From assembly GCF_902364365.1 (NCBI RefSeq), contig NZ_CABJDN010000001.1, positions 760,936 to 824,935 on the forward strand: 64,000 nt of DNA, in the 5' to 3' direction. Position numbers and translations under genes: made by a program. The DNA is from Bacteroides intestinalis. Its GTDB lineage: Bacteria; Bacteroidota; Bacteroidia; Bacteroidales; Bacteroidaceae. Each line of letters begins with the position of its first letter. The stretch's first letter is position 1. Under the pieces are notes generated by a model. The model was given only the letters and a program-made list of their open reading frames with translations. It had not been told where the DNA came from and made no database searches. This document shows positions 27,393-34,304 of this stretch, piece by piece.

Positions 27393-27400
27393 CAAAAATA
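27393..27400 (-). promoter_or_regulatory. Promoter -7 box (TATTTTTG) of the GH130 operon
   Basis: TAnnTTTG match on the minus strand, 26 nt before ATG 27367. It fixes the GH130 start and is identical to the octamer before the esterase operon. Confidence 0.6.
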
Positions 27401-27423
27401 GTGGAAATAGGTAGATAGATAGA

Positions 27424-27434
27424 ATACTATTTTG
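27424..27434. promoter_or_regulatory. ATACTATTTTG motif shared with 19490-19500
   Basis: Exact copy of the 11-mer in the AraC/esterase divergent region. A near copy (ATACTTTTTG) starts at 27445, 21 bp further, about two helical turns away. Candidate AraC-binding site for the GH130 operon. Confidence 0.4.
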
Positions 27435-27562
27435 TTCAAGTCTTATACTTTTTGTGAATATATATCCTTATATTAGGAAGTAGCATAAATTTATTTAGAA
27501 AGCTGAGAGTTAAAGTTTGAAATTTTGCGTTGATCCGTTTTCACTATGATTTCACCGAAGGT

Positions 27563-27605
27563 AAAAACAAAAAAGACCGCCAAGAGTGGAAGCCTCCTAA
27601 CAGTC
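27563..27605 (-). terminator. Terminator of the tRNA-Met gene
   Basis: On the minus strand a 12-bp stem (with G-U pairs) and a 7-nt loop is followed by a T-rich run (T6GT5). It lies 15 bp after the tRNA 3' end. Confidence 0.75.
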
Positions 27606-27620
27606 TAAATCTTCATCTTG

Positions 27621-27694
27621 TAGCGGGACCCGGGATTGAACCGGGGACCTCATGATTATGAATCATGCGCTCTAACCAGCTGAGCTATCCCGCC
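27621..27694 (-). tRNA. tRNA-Met (anticodon CAT)
   Basis: A 74-nt cloverleaf: 7-bp acceptor (GGCGGGA with TCCCGCT, one G-U), D-arm GCTC/GAGC, anticodon stem CATGA/TCATG with loop TTCATAA, and T-stem CCCGG/CCGGG around TTCAATC. The anticodon CAT is at 27658-27660 (reverse complement). The 3' CCA is not encoded, as usual in Bacteroides. The elongator form is likely; a lysidine-modified Ile-CAT tRNA cannot be fully excluded. Confidence 0.95.
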
Positions 27695-27872
27695 ATCGTT
27701 TCTCGATTGCGGGTGCAAAGATAGAGCTTTTCTTGAAATCTCCAAAACTTTTGCGAATTTTTCTGTGCTTTTCTTCTCTCTTCTCGGTTCTGATGCGATG
27801 TTTTCTTTCTTTTTCTCTCATCCTACTTGTCAGATTAATAGTAGATTAATGTACTTATTGGCCTTTTTGTAC

Positions 27873-27880
27873 TAATTTTG
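27873..27880 (+). promoter_or_regulatory. Promoter -7 box (TAATTTTG)
   Basis: TAnnTTTG match, 23 nt before the ATG of the membrane-anchored winged-helix regulator. Confidence 0.55.
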
Positions 27881-27903
27881 CAGAATAAAATGTTTGATGA
27901 ACT

Positions 27904-29025
27904 ATGAATAAAAAAGGCAGAACTGCGGAATCCGGTAAATTAATATGTATGTGGGTAGGAGCTTTCATCTGTACTATGGTTACAGGGATATATGTCTATA
28001 TCTTCTATAATAGCTATAAAGAACAGATACCGGAATGGAATGCATTGGCTAAAGAAACATTCGTGGAGGCGCTGAATCTGGAGGTGCAGAGACGAGGGGA
28101 CATTGTAGTGCCATTTATTGCTGGAGATTTTCCTGAAATGAAAACATTGGAAACCCCATTCCGAAGTCATGTAACTTTGGCGAGCAAGTATGGAACGCAT
28201 AGCTATGAAATATCACGTGTGAAATTTGATAATAGTCTTATCAAGGATACTGAAAAAAGAATGTTGCTTAGCTATGTGCTTGAGGAGCGTCCTCTGAATG
28301 CTGATACGCTGAATACATCTTGGAATAGTCTATTGATAAGGAAATCAATTAAAGCTAATACAGGTATTCGTCTTTCAACAACTGATTTATTGAAGAAGAC
28401 TTCCACTGTTTATTCTTCCGACAGTGTAAAAGTGCTGCAGGGGGATAGCTTGCTATCTCGTTATGTAGGATTTCGTTGTGAAGTGGGGGTAACGGGTTTT
28501 GTTTCTTATGACTGGTGGCGGGTGTTAAAGGTATGGCCATTACTCTTACTTTGGCTTTGTTTTTTCCTTCTCCTTTTATATTATGAACAGATTGCTTACT
28601 TCTTGCGGCAAAAACTGGTGAGAAAGGAAACGATTATCCGTATTCAAGAGAAAAAGATAATTGTTGAAAGAAAGATGCATTTGGAGGAGGAAGTCGGGCA
28701 AACCGGATTATATGAATTGGCCGACGGGACTATCTTGAATTCAGAAAAAGGTACCCTGATGAATGGGGAAAAGACGAGGCAACTTCGGCCTCAAGTAATT
28801 GTCTTATTGAAGCTTTTTCTACAGACTGAAAATTATCGGTTGACCGCAGAAGAAATTATTAAGGAACTGTGGCAAGGGAAGGGAAAACCAAATCAACTTT
28901 ATGCTGTTATTCATCGTTTGCGTGAATCATTGGAAGGTATCTCTTCTCTTGTTGTGGAATATAAAGATGAACATTATTGTTTGAAAATGCCCCATTCCAT
29001 CGAAGAAAATGCTGAAAAAGGATAA
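27904..29025 (+). CDS. Membrane-anchored winged-helix transcription regulator
   Basis: A 373-aa protein with a topology like ToxR/CadC in reverse order. A membrane segment at about 13-33 and a second at about 211-231 enclose a periplasmic domain of about 175 residues. The cytoplasmic part begins with a charged, probably coiled-coil linker (QEKKIIVERKMHLEEE). It ends in an OmpR/PhoB-type winged helix (about 268-366; RLTAEEIIKELWQGKGKPNQLYAVIHRLRE, read in two pieces). It could sense a periplasmic signal and bind DNA directly at the membrane. It lies 168 bp before the first NVEALA peptide gene and is the likely regulator of that cluster. No kinase or receiver domain. Confidence 0.8.
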   Translation: MNKKGRTAESGKLICMWVGAFICTMVTGIYVYIFYNSYKEQIPEWNALAKETFVEALNLEVQRRGDIVVPFIAGDFPEMKTLETPFRSHVTLASKYGTHSYEISRVKFDNSLIKDTEKRMLLSYVLEERPLNADTLNTSWNSLLIRKSIKANTGIRLSTTDLLKKTSTVYSSDSVKVLQGDSLLSRYVGFRCEVGVTGFVSYDWWRVLKVWPLLLLWLCFFLLLLYYEQIAYFLRQKLVRKETIIRIQEKKIIVERKMHLEEEVGQTGLYELADGTILNSEKGTLMNGEKTRQLRPQVIVLLKLFLQTENYRLTAEEIIKELWQGKGKPNQLYAVIHRLRESLEGISSLVVEYKDEHYCLKMPHSIEENAEKG

Positions 29026-29193
29026 AAAACGGCCTTATCGATGCTTACCAAAAGGCCTTCAAGTAAAGTTGGTAAGTCGTTGTAAGGCAAAATAGTTGGT
29101 TTGATATAAAATTCCGTCTACCTTTATGGGCAAATATGTGGCAATATTGTTTGCATGCTTCATACGGATGTTTAATATTAAGTGTAGTGGAAT

Positions 29194-29439
29194 ATGAAAA
29201 ACAAGATTAAGATTGCTGTTATCAGCTTGTGTGCAGTTGGTGCAATAACTGCTTTTTGTAGTCAGAAATCCTCCGGTAAACCAATGGATGATCTGCTATT
29301 GAAAAATGTAGAAGCTTTAGCTTGGGGTGAAGGAGGAGGATCTTCGCACTGTTTGGGTTTGGGTGATGTTGATTGTCCTTTTTCGGAAGTTAAAGTGAGA
29401 TATGTAATGACTGGTTACAGCCTTGAAGACCTCTATTAA
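29194..29439 (+). CDS. NVEALA-type exported peptide 1
   Basis: An 81-aa precursor. A hydrophobic N-terminal signal (KIAVISLCAVGAITAF) leads to the conserved block DLLLKNVEALAWGEGGG that names the family. The C-terminal part has two cysteines (SSHCLGLGDVDC) and differs completely from the other three NVEALA peptides in this window. Function is unknown. The 3' end overlaps the following propeller lipoprotein gene by 17 bp, so the pair is translationally linked. Family membership is clear; the processing site is not. Confidence 0.85.
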   Translation: MKNKIKIAVISLCAVGAITAFCSQKSSGKPMDDLLLKNVEALAWGEGGGSSHCLGLGDVDCPFSEVKVRYVMTGYSLEDLY

Positions 29440-30487
29440 CATATTATTAGCTTTTCTCTTCGCTGCATGCACTTCTGTGCCCGATGAGAGAATGATGTCC
29501 TACGTTAATTTTCCCGAAACCAGAGAATTGACAGCCCGTACTTTGTCATTGGATACAGCTTTGTTTCGCTATCCTTATAGAGTACGTGTACAGGATAGCA
29601 AGGCTATAGTGTTTGATTTGCATGGGACAGATTATTTCTTTCATGCCTTTCACTATCCCGACTTTCATTATTTGTCCTCTTTCGGCAAGCGGGGCGATGC
29701 TCCCGAAGAGATGCTTTCAGCCGAAAATCTTCGATGGAATGGGAACTTTTTGTGGACACTTGATTCCAATAAGTCTGAATTAACCCGGTTAGGTTTTGCT
29801 TCATCCGGCAACTCATTGCTTCGGTTGGAAGCCGTGAGTCTGGATGAAGAACTACTTCGGGCACTGGACTTTGTGCAATACGATGATTCCACCTTTATTA
29901 TTCCTGATTATTCCGGTGACAGTCGCTTCTGTTTGGTAAGTCGGCAGGGTAAGTTACTCCGTAAAATAGGGACTATTCCCACTACCAATGAGGACGCTTT
30001 GAAGAGTGCCCGTCCTGCTTTAGCGCAGGCATGGCGGAGTTTCATTGATTACAATCCTCGTAATGGGATACTTGTGGCGGCTACTCAACTGGGAGAAGTG
30101 CTTGAAATCTATAATTTGAAAGACAGTACGCATCTAGCATGTATTGGTCCTAATGGCGAACCTGAGTTTCAGATTTCCCAAGGTTATGGCATACCGACTG
30201 GTATTATGGGGTTCAGTGATATACAAGTGACAGATAATGCTATTTATGTTGTCTTTCAAGGACATGCATTTAAGGATATTATGCAGAAAGCGCAGCAAGG
30301 CATTAACTTACCGAATGGTGGACAAAATATTTATGTATTCAGCTTGGAAGGTAAGCCGCTTCGGAAGTACGTGTTGGATCACTATATTCACGGGATTTCA
30401 GTAGATGAGCAGAAGGGCATTATAATAGCTACGGATGTGAATAAGGATGAATCAATAATAGAATATCGTTTTCATCCTGCAGCATAA
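29423..30487 (+). CDS. Six-bladed beta-propeller lipoprotein (BF3164-like)
   Basis: A 354-aa lipoprotein with lipobox FAAC (Cys16) followed by repeated beta-sheet segments of the type found in the 6-bladed propeller/TolB-like proteins that accompany NVEALA genes. TTG 29423 is needed as start because the first ATG-coded Met lies after the lipobox. The repeats include FHYLSSFGKRGDAPEEM and YIHGISVDEQKGIIIATD. No catalytic residues are evident. It overlaps NVEALA gene 1. The last 58 codons and the following 156 bp are duplicated at 32171-32500. Confidence 0.85.
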   Translation: MKTSINILLAFLFAACTSVPDERMMSYVNFPETRELTARTLSLDTALFRYPYRVRVQDSKAIVFDLHGTDYFFHAFHYPDFHYLSSFGKRGDAPEEMLSAENLRWNGNFLWTLDSNKSELTRLGFASSGNSLLRLEAVSLDEELLRALDFVQYDDSTFIIPDYSGDSRFCLVSRQGKLLRKIGTIPTTNEDALKSARPALAQAWRSFIDYNPRNGILVAATQLGEVLEIYNLKDSTHLACIGPNGEPEFQISQGYGIPTGIMGFSDIQVTDNAIYVVFQGHAFKDIMQKAQQGINLPNGGQNIYVFSLEGKPLRKYVLDHYIHGISVDEQKGIIIATDVNKDESIIEYRFHPAA

Positions 30488-30643
30488 TTACCAATGCAAA
30501 AGAAAAGACTCACTTAGTGAGAAAAAAATATAAACCGGTTTTAGCTGTGACGACAGCATGATGTGAAATGATCTCAGTGAGATATTCTGTATCTTGCTTC
30601 TCTGAAGCACAATATTGGTTTGTGTTTGATATTGATGATTGAA
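30314..30643 (+). repeat. Direct repeat copy A (330 bp)
   Basis: Collinear with 32171-32500, offset exactly 1857 bp with no indel. By hand count there are about 13 differences in the 174-bp coding part and about 11 in the 156-bp noncoding part; the first 75 noncoding bases are identical. Similarity continues, with small gaps, into the signal-peptide codons of the following NVEALA genes. Confidence 0.9.
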
Positions 30644-30645
30644 CG

Positions 30646-30653
30646 TATTTTTG
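30646..30653 (+). promoter_or_regulatory. Promoter -7 box (TATTTTTG) of NVEALA gene 2
   Basis: TAnnTTTG match 20 nt before the ATG, with TTTG at 30625-30628 as a possible -33 box (17-nt gap, slightly short). The corresponding place at 32501-32508 reads TAAGTTTT, one base off. Confidence 0.5.
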
Positions 30654-30673
30654 ATTAAAAAAACAATTTTACA

Positions 30674-30925
30674 ATGAAAAATTTTTTGAAATATGCTTTT
30701 GTTGCAGCATTTGTAACAGTAGCAGGATATAGTGTTTATTCTTCACAGAAGTCTGATGCTATGTCTAATTTGATGTTGGCTAATGTGGAAGCATTGGCTG
30801 GCGGAGAGGGTAGTGGCTCAGATATATACTGTTGTGGTAATTCAGGGGTATGCATGGTTGTTATAGATAATACTGGTACTAAGCATGATGTTAAAGGAGT
30901 CAAATCTACCCTACCATGTCCCTAA
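30674..30925 (+). CDS. NVEALA-type exported peptide 2
   Basis: An 83-aa precursor with the signal FVAAFVTVAGYSVYSSQKSD, then LMLANVEALAGGEGSG. The variable tail has four cysteines (YCCGNSGVC and a C-terminal PCP). The first half is nearly identical to peptide 3 at the DNA level, while the tails share nothing, so the leader is conserved and the product diversified. It is preceded by the duplicated leader region and its own -7 box. A hairpin separates it from the next lipoprotein gene. Confidence 0.88.
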   Translation: MKNFLKYAFVAAFVTVAGYSVYSSQKSDAMSNLMLANVEALAGGEGSGSDIYCCGNSGVCMVVIDNTGTKHDVKGVKSTLPCP

Positions 30926-31019
30926 TTACTAAGTTGCTACTGTATATATACCTTATTTTATTAGCGTAAGCTGGTAAAAAATAAGAAAGAATGTATAGTG
31001 GCTGTATTGGTGTAAAAAT

Positions 31020-31048
31020 ATTAGGCATACTAAATAGGTATGCCTAAT
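31020..31048 (+). other. Perfect 11-bp stem-loop between NVEALA 2 and its lipoprotein
   Basis: ATTAGGCATAC and its exact complement are separated by 7 nt. There is no T-run, so a classic terminator is unlikely; it may uncouple expression of the peptide from the lipoprotein, or protect the peptide mRNA 3' end. Confidence 0.5.
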
Positions 31049-31075
31049 GAAATATATTTTAAATATTAGATTGTG

Positions 31076-32158
31076 ATGAAACAAGGTCGGATTTTATTCT
31101 TTTTATTTTTGCTATATATATGTTTATTAAACGCCTGCAAAAGTGAAGATACTCATACGGTTTTGGAATTATTTCCTGAATCTCACCCTTTGTCGGAGAA
31201 AAAGGTGTATGATATTAATGAAGATTCTCTTGCTGTAATAGAAGGTTTAGTCTGTGATGGAGAAAATTTGATAGTTTATGATTATCATTCAAATAGTAGT
31301 TATACTCTTTTTGATGAAAAAACGGGAGAATTTATCGCTCGCTTCGGAACCATTGGGCAAGGACCTATAGAAATTCCCGTTGGGTGTTATGGTTATTTAT
31401 TGAAAGGATGTTTCTCTGTTTTTGATGACCAAACTCGGATAGTTATGAAATATAATCTTGACTCTTTGCGAAATGGAAAAGTGAATGCCGCTCCCAAGCG
31501 CTTAACGAAATATGATATTCCAGACGCACAAATATCAAGACTTATAGCAATAAATGACAGTACTTTTTTCTCTGCTGGAACCTATAGGGATCGTTACCAA
31601 TATTTGTTGTTTGATAAGAACAGCAAGGTGTTGGATTACGGCGTGGATATTTATAACGTTGCAGATAGCACTTTTAATAAATATACTAAATTCCTTTCTA
31701 ATCAAGGAGACTTGATTATGCATCCAAAAAAGCAGAAGTTTGCTTATTCAATCAATCTCTCTTCCAACTTGGACTTTTTTGAAATAGGGGATGATAAAAT
31801 CAAACTGACAAAATCATTGCGGTTGGGAGATCCAATTTCTCAGCCTGTTACAAATACTATTGGAGGTGGCGGCATGTATTGTAGTGTCGAATTAACAGAA
31901 AATAGTCAAATTGGTTATATTAATCTTTGCGCGACTGGTGAGTATGTTTATGCTTTATATTCAGATAAAAAAGCGATTAAAAGTACTCGAAAGTCAAATG
32001 TAGTGTTGGTTTTTGATTGGAATGGTAATCCAGCTAAAAAATATTTACTAGATACTGATGCCTATTATATTGCTGTTGATGAAGTGGAACAAAGTATGTT
32101 TGCAGCTGTAAAAAATAGTGAAGGGGGATGGAGTATTCAATGTTATAATCTACAATAG
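31076..32158 (+). CDS. Propeller-type lipoprotein
   Basis: A 360-aa lipoprotein with lipobox LNAC, followed by propeller-like repeats (FGTIGQGPIEIPVG, YIAVDEVEQSMFAAV). The GQGP motif at the end of an early blade is shared with the lipoprotein at 34305-35303 (DRGQGPTE), which shows common ancestry. GTG 31073 immediately precedes ATG 31076; ATG is preferred. It lies 150 bp after NVEALA peptide 2. No enzymatic motif. It may bind the mature peptide or a surface ligand; that is speculation from repeated pairing. Confidence 0.82.
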   Translation: MKQGRILFFLFLLYICLLNACKSEDTHTVLELFPESHPLSEKKVYDINEDSLAVIEGLVCDGENLIVYDYHSNSSYTLFDEKTGEFIARFGTIGQGPIEIPVGCYGYLLKGCFSVFDDQTRIVMKYNLDSLRNGKVNAAPKRLTKYDIPDAQISRLIAINDSTFFSAGTYRDRYQYLLFDKNSKVLDYGVDIYNVADSTFNKYTKFLSNQGDLIMHPKKQKFAYSINLSSNLDFFEIGDDKIKLTKSLRLGDPISQPVTNTIGGGGMYCSVELTENSQIGYINLCATGEYVYALYSDKKAIKSTRKSNVVLVFDWNGNPAKKYLLDTDAYYIAVDEVEQSMFAAVKNSEGGWSIQCYNLQ

Positions 32159-32170
32159 TCGGGTTATGTA

Positions 32171-32344
32171 AATGGTGGACAAAATATTTATGTATTCAAC
32201 TTAGAGGGTAAACCGCTTCGGAAGTACATGTTAGATCACTATATTCATGGAATTTCAGTAGATGAGCAAAAGGGCATTATAATAGTTACGGATGTGAATA
32301 AGGATGAACCGATAATAGAATACCGTTTTCATCCTGCAGCATAA
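32171..32344 (+). pseudogene. 3' fragment of a propeller lipoprotein gene
   Basis: 58 codons including stop, in frame and about 92% identical to the end of the lipoprotein gene at 29423-30487 (GKPLRKY, DHYIHGISVDEQKG, EYRFHPAA). It has no start and no signal peptide. It begins 12 bp after the stop of the preceding lipoprotein gene and marks a recombination junction. Confidence 0.85.
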
Positions 32345-32500
32345 TTACCAATGCAAAAGAAAAGACTCACTTAGTGAGAAAAAAATATAAACCGGTTTTA
32401 GCTGTGACGACAGCATGATATGAAATGATCTCAGCAGGATATTTTGTATCTTGCTTCTCTGCTGCACAATATTATTTTGTGCTTGATATTGATAATTGAA
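32171..32500 (+). repeat. Direct repeat copy B (330 bp)
   Basis: Partner of 30314-30643. It ends 27 bp before NVEALA gene 3, as copy A ends 30 bp before NVEALA gene 2. The short palindromes CTCACTTAGTGAG and GCTGTGACGACAGC are kept in both copies; ATCTCAGTGAGAT is broken in copy B. Confidence 0.9.
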
Positions 32501-32527
32501 TAAGTTTTTATATTAATAGTCTTTAAG

Positions 32528-32779
32528 ATGAAAAAGTTTCTGAAAATAGCTTTTGTTGCAGCATTTGTAGCAATTGCGGGTTACGGTGTCTATGCTTCAC
32601 AGAAGTCTGATACTATGTCTGATTTGGCTTTGGCTAATGTGGAGGCATTGGCATCATCGGGTGAAACGACGAGCTATTATCGTTTATTCCCTTGTTATAG
32701 TCATCTTTCACAAAATGAGTGTAAATTGAGTACTGACAATAATAGACCTGTCTGCTATGCATCCTCTTATTGTCAGTAA
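32528..32779 (+). CDS. NVEALA-type exported peptide 3
   Basis: An 83-aa precursor: signal FVAAFVAIAGYGVYASQKSD, conserved LALANVEALASSGE, and a variable tail with four cysteines (FPCYSHL, NECKLS, VCYASSYC). It ends one base before the ATG of the DUF4221-like lipoprotein, so the two are translationally coupled. The leader half closely matches peptide 2, and the upstream 330 bp is duplicated, indicating that peptides 2 and 3 arose by cassette duplication followed by tail divergence or replacement. Confidence 0.88.
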   Translation: MKKFLKIAFVAAFVAIAGYGVYASQKSDTMSDLALANVEALASSGETTSYYRLFPCYSHLSQNECKLSTDNNRPVCYASSYCQ

Positions 32780-32780
32780 A

Positions 32781-33986
32781 ATGAGCTTGAGGAGTCATTT
32801 CTTTCTCTTAATTTGTTTTTCCTTTCTTGTTTCCTGCCAGTTTGCAGGAAATAAGAAAGAAATTGGTTACGGAGAGGAGGTGCAACTTAATGTGAAAGAA
32901 ATCGTTGTTCCGTCTTCCAATGTCCTCAATTTGAAATCTTACTATTTGTCGTTTGTCTATCAGACTGATTCTTTGCAAATGTTGTATGGATATAATTATA
33001 AGATTCACGGGCTGGATTGCTTCAACTTAAAGAATATGCAATCATCTCAAATTACATTTTTGGGAGATGGTAATTCGGCCGTAGTACGTCCGGTGACGGG
33101 GGTGTATGTGCAATCACTTGATTCAATTTGGATTTATGACGGTTCGCAACGGGCTCTATTGTTGGATCGGCAGGGACAACTTTTAAATGCAGTCAGTTTG
33201 CGTGATGGTTTGACGTCCGATGAACAGGTATTGATAGATTGTAATTTTGCAATTTCTACTTCTAAATTATATTATGACGAACAGCATAAATCGTTACTTT
33301 ATGGTATTCAGGATACTTCCACTTCTCCCTATTCTTTTAAGGTACGTGAGGTATTTTTGAACGGCTCATTTCCTCCGGTGATGTATTTATTGCAATCCTC
33401 TGTTTCTGTTTCTGATGTAAGCGGTGGAGATTATGGTAATATGAGCGGGATAAATATTTCATTTAGCGATGATAATATCCTTTATAACTACCCTGTGGAA
33501 TCGCATGTGTATGTATTGGATCGTGGAACAAAGCAAACGAAAGTAGTAGATGCGGATAGCCGTTTTACAAAGAATTTAGCGGGGAAATGTCGATCACGGA
33601 GTGATTATTCGCAGTGGATAAGGCATGCAGTAGAAAATCCTCATTTTTATGATATTATGTATCTTCCTGAAAGAGAGATGTATGTACGTCTGCATTTGGG
33701 GGAGCATACTTTTGACGCAACGTTGGATGCAGATGCTCTAATGGATGACCGTAATTTGTATATTACTCTTTTTGATAAAGAATTTAATGTAGTAGGTGAA
33801 TGTAGTTTAGCTACTCATCGGTATAATTATTATACAGCATGGACTGCTGTGGGGAAAGGGCTTCTTGTATTTGTAGATAACTTGATGTCTCCTGCAACTA
33901 AGACAGATAGGTTGGAAATGGATATCATAGAGATACCTATGAAAACAGAAAACGAAGGTGGATATAAACTTGTAAGTTTGAATTAG
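32781..33986 (+). CDS. DUF4221-like lipoprotein
   Basis: A 401-aa lipoprotein with lipobox LVSC near residue 19. Its length and features (LDSIWIYDG, LYNYPVESHVYVLDRGTKQ, YLPEREMYVRLHL) fit the DUF4221 lipoproteins of Bacteroidetes, which are predicted propellers with no known function. ATG 32781 is preferred over the upstream in-frame ATG at 32757, which lies inside the NVEALA 3 gene and would add residues before the signal peptide. Start is 2 nt after the NVEALA 3 stop. It is the counterpart of the propeller lipoproteins paired with peptides 1 and 2. Confidence 0.82.
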   Translation: MSLRSHFFLLICFSFLVSCQFAGNKKEIGYGEEVQLNVKEIVVPSSNVLNLKSYYLSFVYQTDSLQMLYGYNYKIHGLDCFNLKNMQSSQITFLGDGNSAVVRPVTGVYVQSLDSIWIYDGSQRALLLDRQGQLLNAVSLRDGLTSDEQVLIDCNFAISTSKLYYDEQHKSLLYGIQDTSTSPYSFKVREVFLNGSFPPVMYLLQSSVSVSDVSGGDYGNMSGINISFSDDNILYNYPVESHVYVLDRGTKQTKVVDADSRFTKNLAGKCRSRSDYSQWIRHAVENPHFYDIMYLPEREMYVRLHLGEHTFDATLDADALMDDRNLYITLFDKEFNVVGECSLATHRYNYYTAWTAVGKGLLVFVDNLMSPATKTDRLEMDIIEIPMKTENEGGYKLVSLN

Positions 33987-34030
33987 GGGTTTGATCTTTA
34001 TCATAGCTGCGGGTGTAAATAAGTACTTTT

Positions 34031-34279
34031 TTGAATTGTTTTTGTGCAGTATTTGCGACAATTGCTGTTTACGGTGTCTATGCTAATCTAAAGGTAGATG
34101 CTATGTCTGATTTGATGCTGGCTAATGTGGAAGCATTAGCTCTTGGTGAGATGAATTCTGGTTATCCGAATGAATGCACTAACTGTCTCAATTCGTGTTG
34201 TCGTTGCTTTAAAATATACAGAGACATGAGAGAAATATATTTGGGGGAGTGTTTTTTATCTTTGGTTTGTGCGAAATAA
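34031..34279 (+). CDS. NVEALA-type peptide 4 with abnormal start
   Basis: 82 codons from TTG 34031 with the family block DLMLANVEALALGE and a cysteine-rich tail (ECTNC, CCRC, GEC, VC; eight Cys). The place of the normal ATG-AAA-AAG start is occupied by ATA-AGT-ACT at 34019-34027, just after an in-frame TAA. The remaining TTG start gives a signal peptide without the usual N-terminal lysines. Either TTG or the rare ATA is used, or the gene is dying. No promoter-leader like those of peptides 2 and 3 is found; only 44 bp separate it from the preceding gene. Confidence 0.6.
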   Translation: MNCFCAVFATIAVYGVYANLKVDAMSDLMLANVEALALGEMNSGYPNECTNCLNSCCRCFKIYRDMREIYLGECFLSLVCAK

Positions 34280-34304
34280 TCGTAGTGTATTAATATAATG
34301 GCTT

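Noticed and set aside
27621..27694. tRNA-Met as attachment site of an integrated island
   Set aside because: No integrase, no direct repeat of the tRNA end was seen nearby, and the tRNA is complete with its own terminator.
29026..29193. GGCCTT/AAGGCC hairpin as terminator after the winged-helix regulator
   Set aside because: Six-base stem with a loop of about 15 nt and no T-run; too weak to call.
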